A stretch of 64,000 nucleotides of DNA from contig NZ_SDIF01000007.1 in assembly GCF_004122735.1 (NCBI RefSeq), positions 57,594 to 121,593 on the forward strand, in the 5' to 3' direction. The notes beneath the pieces are model-generated. The model was not told where the DNA came from and ran no database searches. It worked only from the letters and a program-made list of their open reading frames with translations. A program made the translations under genes and the position numbers. This DNA comes from Streptomyces sioyaensis. Lineage in GTDB: Bacteria; Actinomycetota; Actinomycetes; Streptomycetales; Streptomycetaceae. Numbering within the stretch: position 1 is the first letter of the stretch; each line of letters opens with the position of its first letter. Positions 16,880 through 28,547 of this stretch are shown here, piece by piece.

Positions 16880-17785
16880 TCAGCTCTCCTTGAGTAGCCG
16901 TTCCAGCATCGCCAGGGATTCCCGCGGTGACTCGGACTGTGCGCAGAGCCGGTCCATCACCGCGAGGTAGTGGTCGACGTCATCGCGCTTGTCCAGATAG
17001 AGCGCGCTGGTCAGCTGCTCCAGATAGACGATGTCCGGCAGATCCGGCTCCTGGAACCGCAGGATCGTGATCGGCCCACCGGCCGCCGCCAGGCCACCGA
17101 GGCTGAACGGCGCGATCTGCACCGTGACGTTCGGCAGCTCGGCCATCTTCAGCAGATGTCTGAGCTGACCCGCCATCACCTCGGGCCCGCCGAGCGGGCG
17201 GCGCAGCGAGGCCTCGTCGATCACGGCCCACACCCGCGGCGCATCCGGGACGGTCAGCAACTCCTGACGCTGGACGCGCAGCTGCACCCGTCGCTCGATC
17301 TCCTCGGCCGAGGCCCGCGGATGACCGAGCTGGGTCACCGCACGGGCGTAGTCCGCGGTCTGCAACAGGCCCGGCACGAACTGGACTTCGTAGGTGCGGA
17401 TCACCGAGGCGGCCTCTTCGAGGCCGATGTGCGTCTCGAACCAGCCGGGCAGCACATCGCCGTACTGATGCCACCAGCCGGGAGTGCTGGTCCGGCGGGC
17501 CAGTTTGAGGAAGTCCGAGCGGATCGATTCGTCGGTGACGTCGTAGAGCGTCAGCAGATCGGCGACATCCCGCTCCTTGCAGCTCACCCGCCCCAGTTCC
17601 AGGCGGCTGATCTTCGCGTGCGAGCCGCGGATGGCGTCCCCGGCGGCCTCGCGGGTGATGCCGGCCCCTTCACGCAGCCGGCGAAGCTGTGTGCCCAGCA
17701 CGATGCGCAGGACGGTCGGGCCGCCCCGCGGGTGTTCGAGGTAGCGGCGCAGAGACGGATCGCCGCTCGGCTGCGCGGCAGTCAT
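16880..17785 (-). CDS. XRE-family regulator with DUF5753 (WhiJ-like)
   Basis: A 301-residue DNA-binding protein. The N-terminal Cro/CI helix-turn-helix (about residues 30-85) contains LRRLREGAGITREAAGDAIRGSHAKISRLE. The rest is the DUF5753 domain, with the diagnostic YEVQFVPGLLQTADYARAV and ending in VYLEQLTSALYLD. Start set at the ATG at 17785 (MTAAQPSG), preceded by GAGG; 10 more residues are open upstream. With the DUF397 gene and the RsbW-like ATPase it forms the WhiJ/AbaA-type set found many times in Streptomyces genomes, where such sets influence development and antibiotic production. Target unknown. Confidence 0.87.
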   Translation of the reverse strand: MTAAQPSGDPSLRRYLEHPRGGPTVLRIVLGTQLRRLREGAGITREAAGDAIRGSHAKISRLELGRVSCKERDVADLLTLYDVTDESIRSDFLKLARRTSTPGWWHQYGDVLPGWFETHIGLEEAASVIRTYEVQFVPGLLQTADYARAVTQLGHPRASAEEIERRVQLRVQRQELLTVPDAPRVWAVIDEASLRRPLGGPEVMAGQLRHLLKMAELPNVTVQIAPFSLGGLAAAGGPITILRFQEPDLPDIVYLEQLTSALYLDKRDDVDHYLAVMDRLCAQSESPRESLAMLERLLKES

Positions 17786-17938
17786 GCCGAAACCTCGCAC
17801 TCGCGCGGCGTGCACCTTTCCACGGTTGGCTCGCGGCGCTCGCTCATGCTGACTCCCCTGGGTGGTCGGGCGAACGCCCAGTGTCCCATCGCCCCCAGCC
17901 CTCGTACAGCGGGGGCGGGTATTCGGCCGACATATGCG

Positions 17939-18181
17939 TCAGTCGCGGCCGAGGAGATCGTCGAAGTCGCCGTCCTTGGCGCCCTGGACGAAGGCCGTCA
18001 TCTCGTCGCGGGTGTAGATCAGCGCCGGGCCCGAGGCGAAGCGGGAGTTGCGCACCGCGATGCCGCCGTCGGAAAGAACCGCCACTTCAACGCAGTTGCC
18101 GCTGGGGTTGCTGCGTCGGCTCTTGCGCCAGACGGCCCCCTCGATACTGGTCGCCCGTATGCCGTTGGTCACCGGCTCCAT
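17939..18181 (-). CDS. DUF397 domain protein
   Basis: An 80-residue protein with the full DUF397 domain: AVWRKSRRSNPSGNCVEVAVLSD followed by IAVRNSRFASGPALIYTRDEMTAFVQGAKDGDFD. Start chosen at the ATG at 18181 with GGGAGC in front; a longer frame to 18238 lacks a ribosome site. DUF397 proteins are small partners of XRE-DUF5753 regulators and probably act by direct contact, possibly in a toxin-antitoxin-like or antagonist manner; the molecular role remains uncertain. Same strand as the XRE gene, 153 bases upstream of it. Confidence 0.9.
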   Translation of the reverse strand: MEPVTNGIRATSIEGAVWRKSRRSNPSGNCVEVAVLSDGGIAVRNSRFASGPALIYTRDEMTAFVQGAKDGDFDDLLGRD

Positions 18182-18283
18182 CTCAGATGCTCCCTTGCTG
18201 GAGGACGCTCCTCCGACCGATCCCGAGCCTGCGCTCACCTTGGCGTGAACGCGCCCCTGTGCGGCCGTACTTACCGATGTAAT

Positions 18284-18299
18284 TGCAGATGCACTTGCA
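18284..18299. promoter_or_regulatory. TGCA repeat in the divergent promoter region
   Basis: Three TGCA tetramers at six-base intervals (TTGCAGATGCACTTGCA) inside an AT-richer patch between the DUF397 gene and the ATPase gene. It could be the operator of the XRE-DUF5753 protein. Assignment is inference. Confidence 0.3.
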
Positions 18300-18371
18300 C
18301 CGACGGACGGCTGACGAGGATATTAGCCCTCGGAGGAAGTCCGGCCCAGTCCCGAAATCCCCCTCGCGGAG

Positions 18372-18884
18372 ATGTTGATGACCACTCATCCGGCAGTGAC
18401 CGTGCACCACGCCCTCCGGGACGAAGCGTGTGACGACGCCTGGTGGATGCCCGCCCCGGACGACTTCGCCGCGTGCGCCCTGAGCGGCTCCGCCCGCACC
18501 GTGGCGGAGGCCCGCCGGTTCACCCGGGTGACGCTCGAAGGCTGGGAACTGTGTGCCGGCGTCGCCGAGGACGCGGCGCTGGTCGTGTCCGAACTCGTCA
18601 GCAATGCGCTGCGCTACGGCGCCCGGGCCGCGGGGGAGTCCGGGCGCCGTGAGGGCTTGGCACCTTTGTGCCAGGCCTGGCTCGCCCTGACTCGGCAGGG
18701 TGCCACGGTGCTGTGTGCGGTCTCGGACGCGGGCGCCGGTGCGCCCGTCGTCCGGCCGCACGACACCCTTGCCGAGTCAGGGCGCGGTCTGCAGATCGTC
18801 GACCGGCTGAGCGACGCCTGGGGCTGGACGCCACCGGACCGGTCCGGGAAGACGGTCTGGGCGACGGTGTCGGAGCGCGGCTGA
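18372..18884 (+). CDS. RsbW-like ATP-binding anti-sigma kinase
   Basis: A 170-residue single-domain HATPase_c_2 protein. N box ALVVSELVSNALRYGAR near residue 65, G1 box VSDAGAGAPVV, and G2 box ESGRGLQIVDRLSDAWGW. Such proteins bind ATP and phosphorylate or sequester anti-sigma antagonists or sigma factors. No partner sigma factor or antagonist is encoded nearby. It is divergent from the DUF397 and XRE genes, the usual third member of this cluster type. Starts at the ATG at 18372 or 18378 are both possible. A 30-residue insert between the N and G1 boxes is slightly longer than usual. Confidence 0.85.
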   Translation: MLMTTHPAVTVHHALRDEACDDAWWMPAPDDFAACALSGSARTVAEARRFTRVTLEGWELCAGVAEDAALVVSELVSNALRYGARAAGESGRREGLAPLCQAWLALTRQGATVLCAVSDAGAGAPVVRPHDTLAESGRGLQIVDRLSDAWGWTPPDRSGKTVWATVSERG

Positions 18885-18909
18885 GGCAGCCTCGCACCGC
18901 TACGACGCG

Positions 18910-18935
18910 GCCCCGCCCCATGGTCGGGGCGGGGC
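18910..18935. terminator. Terminator between ATPase and meaB genes
   Basis: A 10-bp GC stem (18910-18919 with 18926-18935) and six-base loop ATGGTC between convergent genes. Confidence 0.6.
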
Positions 18936-18958
18936 GCGGGTGTGGTGCGGGCGGTCGC

Positions 18959-19963
18959 TCAGGCCGGCGGGGGAGCGTCCCCCAGGCCGAACGCCGTCAG
19001 CAGCCGCTCGGCCGCCAGCGTCGCGGTGAGCTCGCCGTCGCGCACCGCGCGTTCGACCTCGGGGCCCAGCCGGCGCACCTCCGGGTGCTCCTGGAGCCGG
19101 TCGATCATCCGCTCCCGGACCATCGACCACGTCCAGTCGACCTGCTGGGTGCGGCGCCGCTCGGCCAGCGCCCCGGTGGATTCCAGCAGGACGCGATGCT
19201 GCTCGACCCGCTCCCAGAGCGCCTTCAGACCGGTGCCCTCGCGGGCGCTGCAGGTCAGGACGGGCGGTGTCCAGGCGGCGTCCGCGGGCTGCAACAGCCG
19301 TAGCGCACCGGCCAGTTCACGGGCCGCGGACCGGGCGTCCCGCTCGTGCGGGCCGTCGGCCTTGTTGACGGAGACCAGATCGGCCAGCTCCAGTACGCCC
19401 TTCTTGATGCCCTGGAGCTGGTCGCCGGTGCGCGCCAGGGTCAGCAGCAGGAAGGTGTCGACCATGTTCGCGACGGTGGTCTCGGACTGGCCGACGCCGA
19501 CCGTCTCCACCAGGACGACGTCGTAGCCCGCCGCCTCCATCACCACGATGGACTCGCGGGTGGCCCGGGCCACTCCGCCCAGCGTGCCGGAGGTGGGGGA
19601 GGGCCGGACGAACGCCGCCGGGTCGGTCGCCAGCCGCTCCATCCGGGTCTTGTCGCCCAGGATGGAGCCGCCGGTACGGCTGGAGGACGGGTCCACGGCC
19701 AGCACCGCCACCCGGTGGCCCATCCCCGTCAGCAGGGTGCCGAGGGCGTCGATGAAGGTCGACTTGCCGACGCCCGGCACTCCGCTGATGCCCACTCTGC
19801 GGGCCGCACCGGAGTACGGCAGCAGCTCGATCAGCAGCCGCTGGGCGGCCGCCCGGTGGTCGGGGCGGGTGGACTCGACCAGGGTGACGGCGCGGGCGAT
19901 CCAGGCCCTGGACCCCGCGCGGACCCCCTCGGCGTACCGTTCGACATCGATCCTCGCCGGCAT
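18959..19963 (-). CDS. meaB: Methylmalonyl-CoA mutase chaperone GTPase MeaB
   Basis: A 334-residue G3E GTPase that protects and reloads the adenosylcobalamin of methylmalonyl-CoA mutase. Walker [14 protein letters not shown] at residues 58-70; the switch region includes [33 protein letters not shown] is the Walker B/switch II segment; VSVNKADG is the NKxD guanine motif. Length and C-terminal dimerisation arm are normal for MeaB/ArgK. Third gene of mutA-mutB-meaB, ten bases after mutB, with a GGGGGGA ribosome site. Confidence 0.95.
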   Translation of the reverse strand: MPARIDVERYAEGVRAGSRAWIARAVTLVESTRPDHRAAAQRLLIELLPYSGAARRVGISGVPGVGKSTFIDALGTLLTGMGHRVAVLAVDPSSSRTGGSILGDKTRMERLATDPAAFVRPSPTSGTLGGVARATRESIVVMEAAGYDVVLVETVGVGQSETTVANMVDTFLLLTLARTGDQLQGIKKGVLELADLVSVNKADGPHERDARSAARELAGALRLLQPADAAWTPPVLTCSAREGTGLKALWERVEQHRVLLESTGALAERRRTQQVDWTWSMVRERMIDRLQEHPEVRRLGPEVERAVRDGELTATLAAERLLTAFGLGDAPPPA

Positions 19964-19973
19964 GTCCCCCCGC

Positions 19974-22204
<2,231 letters not shown>

Positions 22205-22205
<1 letters not shown>

Positions 22206-24088
22206 CACGCCACCTCCGTGACATCAAGGGCCGAGGACAGCACCTCGACCGCGTCGCAGCCGGCGAAGACGAAGGAGTCCACACCGGCCGCGGTGAATTC
22301 TTCGCGGCGCTCGCCCGGCTTGCCGGCCAGATGCACCCGCACCGCGCCCGCCGACTTCAGCGCGGCCGCCACGGCCGCCGCCTGCTCGCCGTACACCGCG
22401 TCGCTCGCACACAGACAGGCGGTCCGCGCGCCGCTGCGGGCGAACGCCTCGGCCACCGACTCCGCATCCACCGGCCCGTCTTCCTGGACCGTCTCGATGC
22501 CGCCCGCCTGGAACAGATTGGCGGCGAAGGCCAGCCGCGCGGTGTGTGCCGCCACCGGGCCCAGCGCGGCCAGAAAGACCTTCGGGCGGGCGCCGCTCGC
22601 CGCGAGATGGGCGTCGGAACGCGACCGCAGCCGCTCGTACGCGTCGTCCCGGCGCACCCGCGGCAGCCCTCCGCCGATCGGCGCGGGCGCCGGCTCGCGG
22701 TGCACCGGGGGCTCGGCGAGATGGGGGAACTCGCTGACGCCGGTGATCGGTTCACGCCGGCGGGCGAGGTCGTCGGTGCGGCGCTGCCAGGTCTCGGCCA
22801 GCCTGCCGGCGATCATCCCGGAGCGCAGCGCCGCCGCCTGGCCGCCCGCGCCCTCGATCTCCTGGAACCACGCCCAGGCGGCGCGGGCCAGCTCGTCGGT
22901 GAGGCTCTCCACGTACCAGGAGCCGCCCGCCGGGTCGATGACCTTCGACAGGTGCGACTCCTCCAGCAGCACGGACTGGGTGTTCCGGGCGATCCGCCGG
23001 GCGAACGCGTCGGGCAGGCCCAGCGCGGCGTCGAACGGCAGCACCGTCACCGCCTCCGCACCGCCCACCCCGGCGGACAGCCCGGCGACCGTGGTGCGCA
23101 GCATGTTCACCCAGGGGTCACGACGGGTCATCATCACCGTGGAGGTGACGGCGTGCTGGCGCTGCGCGGCCGCGGCGGGCGAGGCCCCGCACACCTCGGC
23201 GACCCGCGCCCACAGCCGGCGCGCCGCGCGCAGCTTGGCGATGGTCAGGAACTGGTCCGCGGTGGCGGCATAGCGGAACTCCAGCTGCCGGCAGGCGTCG
23301 TCGATGCCGAGCCCGGCTCCCGTCAGCTGCCGCAGATAGGCGACGCCGGTGGCCAGTGAGGCGCCCAGTTCCTCGGCGGCCGAGCCGCCCGCCTCGTGGT
23401 ACGGCAGCGCGTCGACGGCCAGCGCCCGCAGGCCCGGCGCCTCGGCAGTGCAGCGCTCGGCCAGCCGGGCGGCGGACTCCAGCTGGAGGCGCAGCTTGGC
23501 GTCGTCACCGGTCCGGGCCAGCAGTCCGAGCGGGTCGGCGCCCAGGCAGCCGGCAGCCTCGCCGAGCGGTGCGCCGGACACGGTGTACAGCCGCAGCAAC
23601 TCCTCGGCGGCCGCCGCGAAATCGGCACCCGCGTCCAGCACTACCGCGGCCAGGTCCAGATAGACGCCCTGCAGCGCCTGCTCCAGACCGGACACCGGCA
23701 CCCCGCCGTCCCCGACGGTCAGCCAGACCGAGGTGACACCGTTCTCCAGGTCGGCCAGGACCGACGCGTTGGCCTGTCGCGGATCGGTGTGGACATGGCG
23801 CTGGCGTACGTCCCACCCGGCCACGGTGGTGCCCTCGGGCCGTCCGGCCCGTACGAACGGCGGGAAGCCCGGGTGGCCCGGGGCGGCCGCACCGTCCTCG
23901 GCGGTGTAGAGCGGGCGGATGCGGATGCCGTCCTGGAGGTCGGTGGCGAGCGCGTCCTCGGCGGCGGCGCCGGACGCCTCGGTGACGCCCGATTTGCGCA
24001 GCACACCTTCGACGAGGCGCTGCCACTGCTCTCGGTCGGCATCCGGGAAGGCGGCGGCCAGGGGGAGTTCGGGGGACTCGGCGGTCAT
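22205..24088 (-). CDS. mutA: Methylmalonyl-CoA mutase small subunit
   Basis: A 627-residue partner of MutB in the heterodimeric mutase. It shares the barrel fold ([51 protein letters not shown]) but its C-terminal domain lacks the DxHxxG cobalamin motif, as expected of this subunit. Its ATG has no purine-rich ribosome site; instead ATGA overlaps the stop of a 24-codon leader ORF that does have one. First structural gene of the operon. Confidence 0.95.
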
Positions 24089-24159
24089 GGCAGCAGGCTA
24101 GGCGAACGACCGTTAGCTGGAGCAGGGTCTCCGGCTGTGACGTTGCCCTCGTTGACCAT
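24085..24159 (-). CDS. Leader ORF coupled to mutA
   Basis: A 24-residue frame (MVNEGNVTAGDPAPANGRSP..) whose TGA overlaps the mutA start codon as ATGA. Its own ATG is preceded at good spacing by AGGGAGA, whereas mutA has none. Codon composition is unremarkable and no known leader-peptide signature (attenuator, arrest motif) is visible. Function as a translation-initiation device is inference. Confidence 0.5.
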   Translation of the reverse strand: MVNEGNVTAGDPAPANGRSPSLLP

Positions 24160-24328
24160 TAGTGGTTCTCCCTGTTTTTGCGCGAGAACGGGCAGGTGGG
24201 ACGGGTCGCCCGTATCGTGCCCCGTCGTGCTTTCCGGTACCGGACGCGCCTGCCCCGGCGCATGCGCCCGGTTCACTACGGTGGGCGCGGCACCCCCTGA
24301 GGAACAGGGACCTCTCCCGAGGAGCGCG
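24160..24328. other. Divergent promoter region, mutA operon / DUF5005 gene
   Basis: About 170 bases carrying promoters for both directions. A short inverted repeat ACCA-TTAG-TGGT straddles the start of the mutA leader ORF (24155-24166). Nothing else stands out. Confidence 0.4.
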
Positions 24329-25606
24329 ATGTTCCAGGCGCCGCCGATCCGCACCGCAACCGTCGTCGGAGCGCTGCTGCTCACCGCCGGGCTCGCGTGG
24401 CTGCCGGCGCGGGACGCCGACCCCGGCCCCCGCCCGCACTGCACCGGACACCGGATCGCCTCCTGGTCCCCAGATTTCCGGCATACCGCGGATTTCGCCC
24501 GTTACGGAAACGACAACAGCCGGCTGGACGACTGGACCGGCGGCGACGGCACCCACTCGGTGCGCCTCCCCGACGGCCGCACCCTCTGGCTGTTCTCCGA
24601 TACCTTCCTCGACCGGATCCACGAACCGCCCGGCCCGCACGGGCAAGGCCACCACTGGCGCACCTCCGGCACCGGCGCCGCGCCCCTCCTGCGGCACAAC
24701 TCCGCCGTGGTGATGTCCCGTTCGGGCCGGCCGGAGCGCACCCTGACCGGCGGTGGGGCGGCCGCTCCCGGGCCGTTCTTCCCCGACCCGCCGGGCGGCG
24801 GGCTGCGCTGGCCGGTCGCTGCGCGCGTGGAGCCCCGGGCGCCCGGCGCCACCGGGAAGGTCGTCCGCGTCCTGCTGTGGAACCGCGCCCCCGGTACCGG
24901 GCCGTGGATCTTCGGCGAGCCGCGCGGCACCGAGGCCGCCACGCTCTCGCTCCCCGGACTGCGTCTGGAGGGGATCACACGGACCGTGGACCAGACCGCC
25001 GTCCCGGATCCGGGACGGCGGGTCCTCTACGGCACGGCGGCGGTCCGCGACGGCGGCTGGACCTACGTCTTCGGCGGCGACGACCCGCCGTCCGCACCGG
25101 CCTCCAGCGCCTTCCTCGCGCGCGCAGCGACCGGGCGGCTGGCCGACCGCGGCAGCTGGCGGTTCTGGGACGGCGCCCGCTGGCAGCGGCGGGCCGGACG
25201 GGCCCGGCCGGTGCTGCGGGGCGGCGGCCGGCGCGGTGTCGGCAGCGCCTTCACCGTCGTGCGCGACGGTCCGGCCTGGGTGCTGTTCACCATGGACACC
25301 GGCGGCGACGGCACGGCCGGGCTGCGGGCGGTCACCAGCTACTGGTCCTGCGCGCCGCAGGGCCCCTGGCACGGTCCGCGCGGCCGTCTCATCCCGCCCC
25401 GTCCGCCCGCCGCCGACCCGCGGTACGTCGCCGTCTACAACCCGCAGGCACACCCCGCCTTCACCACGCGCGGCGGGTTGCTGCTCAGCTACGACATCAA
25501 CTGGCTCGGCCCGCCCGGCGTCCCGCCCGGCCCCCGGATCAATGGCGAGGTGGAGCTGTACCGGCCGCGGTTCCTGCGGGTACGGATGGCGCCGGACGCG
25601 CCGTGA
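24329..25606 (+). CDS. Exported DUF5005/DUF4185-like protein
   Basis: A 425-residue protein with an N-terminal signal or anchor (TATVVGALLLTAGLAWLPA). The rest looks like a glycosidase-type beta-propeller: RLPDGRTLWLFSDTFLDRI is the segment typical of DUF4185/DUF5005, followed by repeated strands such as DGGWTYVFGGDDPP and AWVLFTMDTGGDG and the closing GGLLLSYDINWLG. A carbohydrate-related role outside the cell is plausible but unproven. The ATG at 24329 follows GAGGAGCGCG; the frame is open far upstream over mutA but that part is antisense. Confidence 0.75.
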   Translation: MFQAPPIRTATVVGALLLTAGLAWLPARDADPGPRPHCTGHRIASWSPDFRHTADFARYGNDNSRLDDWTGGDGTHSVRLPDGRTLWLFSDTFLDRIHEPPGPHGQGHHWRTSGTGAAPLLRHNSAVVMSRSGRPERTLTGGGAAAPGPFFPDPPGGGLRWPVAARVEPRAPGATGKVVRVLLWNRAPGTGPWIFGEPRGTEAATLSLPGLRLEGITRTVDQTAVPDPGRRVLYGTAAVRDGGWTYVFGGDDPPSAPASSAFLARAATGRLADRGSWRFWDGARWQRRAGRARPVLRGGGRRGVGSAFTVVRDGPAWVLFTMDTGGDGTAGLRAVTSYWSCAPQGPWHGPRGRLIPPRPPAADPRYVAVYNPQAHPAFTTRGGLLLSYDINWLGPPGVPPGPRINGEVELYRPRFLRVRMAPDAP

Positions 25607-25607
25607 G

Positions 25608-25659
25608 GACGGCCCGGATGCGTCGTGACGACGGCCCGGATGCGTCGTGACGACGGCTC
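25608..25659. repeat. 22-base tandem repeat
   Basis: Two exact copies of a 22-base unit (25608-25629, 25630-25651) beginning GACGGCCCGGATGCGTCG, plus a partial third with one change, directly after the DUF5005 gene stop codon. Confidence 0.85.
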
Positions 25660-25703
25660 GGCTCGGCGTGCGCCGGCCGTCGTGGATCCCTCGGCTGCTG
25701 GCG

Positions 25704-26105
25704 TCAACTCCCGTGTTCCCGGCGCCAGATGAGGGCGGCCTCGTCGATGTCGAACGGGACGAGGTTCAGCGGCGGGCCGTCGAGGGGCGCCCGGAGCGCC
25801 GCGCGGATCCGCTCGTTGATCTCGGACAGGATGCGGCGCAGTGCCGCCTCGCTGGGCGCCGCGGCCGCGGCCTTCCGGGCGTCCTCGGCCTCCTTGCGCA
25901 GGACCAGGCTCGGCGGCAGACAGGAGAGGTGCTCGCGGCTCATCTTCTCCTTGATCCACCACATCTCGTCGTACGGCTGGTCGAGGTGGGGGAGGGGCTT
26001 GCCGGCCCCCGTGAGCCCGTCGAAGGCGCCGCGCTCGGCCGCCTCGCGGATCTGCCGGTCGACCCAGGTCTCGAAGCTGACACCAGGGGGTTTGCGCTCG
26101 GTCAT
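25704..26105 (-). CDS. DUF1992 (DnaJ-homologue subfamily C 28-like) protein
   Basis: A 133-residue cytoplasmic protein matching DUF1992: FETWVDRQIREAAERGAFDGLTGAGKPLP at the N-terminus, then YDEMWWIKEKMSREHLSCLPPSLVLRKE and a helical tail. The J domain found in eukaryotic homologues is absent, as in other bacterial members. Function is unknown. Transcribed in the same direction as the two-component operon upstream of it, but separated by about 180 bases. Confidence 0.88.
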   Translation of the reverse strand: MTERKPPGVSFETWVDRQIREAAERGAFDGLTGAGKPLPHLDQPYDEMWWIKEKMSREHLSCLPPSLVLRKEAEDARKAAAAAPSEAALRRILSEINERIRAALRAPLDGPPLNLVPFDIDEAALIWRREHGS

Positions 26106-26283
26106 GATCTGCGTCTCCCGAGGATTCCGGCGCCGGCCGGTCCGCTCCGTCCGGCGTGCGGGGAAGGCGGATGCCTGTCTTCACCGTAACGCGGCGCCAC
26201 CGCCGTACGGGCGGTCCGCGAGCCGGAGGGCTCCCGCCGCCCGGACGTGGGCGAGCCGGGCCCGGCGGGCGGTCCGCGGCGGT

Positions 26284-26973
26284 TCAGCCCGCCGGGCCCG
26301 AGGTCCCGTCCGCCGGGCCGGTGCCGCTCGCGTCGGGGCCGGACCGCTGGGTGCCGGACGGGCTTGTGTCTTGAGTGCCCGCGCTCGTGTCTTGAGTGCC
26401 GGACGGGCTCGGCTCGACGACCGGGGAGGCGTTGTTGCCGCCGCACACCATGGGGCCGACGCGGACGGACTTGCTGGCGAGGGTCACCGGCACCCGGTCC
26501 GGCGGCTTGTTCCCGGGCACCCGGGCATTGGCCGCGGTGCACACCAGCTGGTTGAGCGAGGCGGAGTCCAGCAGCTTGACGTCCATCGGCAGGTTGATCA
26601 CCACGCTGCCGTCGTGGGCGTCGGCGGTCAGCCGACCGGGGAACTTCAGCATGCTGGACAGACCGCGCATCCGCTCGGCGTGATTCGGCCCCATCCGCAG
26701 CAGATCGATTGCCTGCTGCGGATCGGCCGGTGACTTCGCCGGGCGGGTCGCGGAGCGCAGCCCGTTGGGGCCGTAGAAGAACAGCAGGACATCGGCCTCG
26801 GGCTGGCCCGGCGACTTCACACCGGAGGCGGGCTCGCCGGCGTCGATGACATCGGTGGGCGCGATACCGCAGCCGGCCAGCGCACCGCCCAGGACACCGG
26901 CGAGCACGGCCCCCGGCAGGTACCACCGGGCACGCAGCGCACGCAGGACGTTCCGGACGGACGGGGTGTTCAT
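26284..26973 (-). CDS. Lipoprotein of the two-component operon (GerMN-like)
   Basis: A 229-residue lipoprotein. The signal peptide ends in the lipobox LAGC (GVLGGALAGCG), so the Cys near residue 35 should be acylated on the outer face of the membrane. The body (DVLLFFYGPNGLRSATRP...) resembles a GerMN fold; the last 45 residues are a Ser/Gly/Pro tail. The ATG at 26973 overlaps the kinase stop as ATGA, proving tight coupling. It likely senses or modulates the kinase signal at the envelope, as proposed for lipoproteins of AfsQ- and Cse-type systems; that is inference. Confidence 0.8.
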   Translation of the reverse strand: MNTPSVRNVLRALRARWYLPGAVLAGVLGGALAGCGIAPTDVIDAGEPASGVKSPGQPEADVLLFFYGPNGLRSATRPAKSPADPQQAIDLLRMGPNHAERMRGLSSMLKFPGRLTADAHDGSVVINLPMDVKLLDSASLNQLVCTAANARVPGNKPPDRVPVTLASKSVRVGPMVCGGNNASPVVEPSPSGTQDTSAGTQDTSPSGTQRSGPDASGTGPADGTSGPAG

Positions 26974-28547
26974 ACGTGGTGCGCCTTCCCGGCCGCGGGA
27001 CGTGCGCCGTCCCGGTCGTCGTCCACGGCCGGCTCCGCGGCCGCCCATTCCTCGTCCGGCGGACCGGAGCCTTCCTCGTCGGCCGTCCCGCCCGCCTCCT
27101 CCTGGCGCAGCGGCAGCTCTACGGTGAACACTGCACCCCCCTCGGGGGAATTGGCGGCGTGCAGGGTGCCGCCGTGCAGCCGGATGTTCTCCTGGGCGAT
27201 GGCCAGCCCCAGGCCGCTGCCCTCCGAGCGGGCACGGGCGGAGTCCGCCTTGTAGAAGCGGTCGAAGACATGCGGCAGCACCTCGGGGTCGATGCCGGGG
27301 CCGCTGTCGGAGATCTCGATCCGCAGCCGGTCGGCGCCCGGCTGCGGGGCGTGCAGCAGCACCCGGACCGGCTCGCCGCCGTGCCGCAGGGCGTTGCCGA
27401 CCAGATTGGCGACCACCACATCGAGCCGCCGAGGATCGAGCCGGGCCCGTACGTCCGCCGGCAGCTCCGCGGTCACCCGCTGCTGCCAGGCCCTGGCCTG
27501 CAGCGTCTTGCGGATCGCCTCGGCGACGTCCACCTCGTCCAGATGGAGTGCCGCGGCTCCCGCGTCGAACCGTGACACCTCCATGAGGTCCTCCACCATC
27601 CGTGCCAGCTTTCCGGTCTCCTGGCTGATCAGCCGGACCGCGGAGGCGGTGTCGGGGTCGAGGGACTCGGCGTCCTCGTCGAGGACATCGGTCACCGCGG
27701 TCATCGCCGCCAGCGGTGTCCGCAGCTCGTGCGAGACATCGGCCGCGAACCGCCGGGAGTTGGACTCCAGACGGCGCAGCTCGGCCATGCTCTCCTCCAG
27801 CCGGGCCGCCATGTCGTTGAACGTCCGGGACAGCTCGGCGAGTTCGTCGGCGCCCTTGACCTCCAGGCGGGTGTCCAGCTTGCCCTCGGCGATCCGCCCG
27901 GCGGCCTGCCGCAGGCCGCGGACCGGCCGCAGCACCCCGCGCGCGGCGAGCAGCGCCAGGACCACGGTCAGTACGAGCACCGGCACCACGCCCCGCTGCG
28001 CGGCGCTCACCAGCGCCTCGACGTTGGACTCCTCGGCGCTCAGCGGCAGTTGGGCGTAGACGGACAGCGCGGACGCCCGGCCGTCGGACTGCCGTACCGG
28101 CATCCCGATCAGCAGCCGGGGAGCCCCGTGGCGGCTCACCCGCTGGAAGGCCGGCACATGCCGCTTCTCCACGGACTCCTTGAGACCGGTCGGTACCGTG
28201 AAGCCGCCCTGCAGACTGGCTTCGGTGTCGCGCACCCCGCGGTAGTGCACCGAGATGTCCCAGTCCCGTGACGTGCCCGAGCGCTCCAGCTGGAGCCGGA
28301 AGTAGTCCAGGTCGGCCGCGGACGGCGGGACCGGCAGCTCGGGGGCCAGCGAATTGACCTGCGCACGCAGATCGTTGACGGCCGTGTCCTGGGAGCGCTG
28401 GAGGATGGCGTTACGGGCCTCCTGGTAGGTCAGCAGCGCGGTGGTCAGCGCACTGAGGACAGCCACCACCAGAAAACCGACGACGAGGCGGGCCCGCAGA
28501 CCCCGCAGCAGCGTGCCGGTCGGTACCCGGCTGCCCGCGCGCTTCAC
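26970..28547 (-). CDS. Membrane sensor histidine kinase (AfsQ2/CseC-like)
   Basis: A 525-residue kinase. Transmembrane helix 1 (LRARLVVGFLVVAVLSALTTALL) and helix 2 (GVVPVLVLTVVLALLAARGVL) bracket an extracytoplasmic domain of about 130 residues. A HAMP domain follows (GRIAEGKLDTRLEVKGADELAEL). The phospho-acceptor His lies in VSHELRTPLAAM near 273; N box NLVGNALRHGGEP; G boxes SDSGPGIDPEV and GSGLGLAIAQ. The GTG start at 28547 overlaps the regulator stop (GTGA). The gene order regulator-kinase-lipoprotein recalls the afsQ locus, but identity is not proven by sequence alone. Confidence 0.9.
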   Translation of the reverse strand: MKRAGSRVPTGTLLRGLRARLVVGFLVVAVLSALTTALLTYQEARNAILQRSQDTAVNDLRAQVNSLAPELPVPPSAADLDYFRLQLERSGTSRDWDISVHYRGVRDTEASLQGGFTVPTGLKESVEKRHVPAFQRVSRHGAPRLLIGMPVRQSDGRASALSVYAQLPLSAEESNVEALVSAAQRGVVPVLVLTVVLALLAARGVLRPVRGLRQAAGRIAEGKLDTRLEVKGADELAELSRTFNDMAARLEESMAELRRLESNSRRFAADVSHELRTPLAAMTAVTDVLDEDAESLDPDTASAVRLISQETGKLARMVEDLMEVSRFDAGAAALHLDEVDVAEAIRKTLQARAWQQRVTAELPADVRARLDPRRLDVVVANLVGNALRHGGEPVRVLLHAPQPGADRLRIEISDSGPGIDPEVLPHVFDRFYKADSARARSEGSGLGLAIAQENIRLHGGTLHAANSPEGGAVFTVELPLRQEEAGGTADEEGSGPPDEEWAAAEPAVDDDRDGARPAAGKAHHV

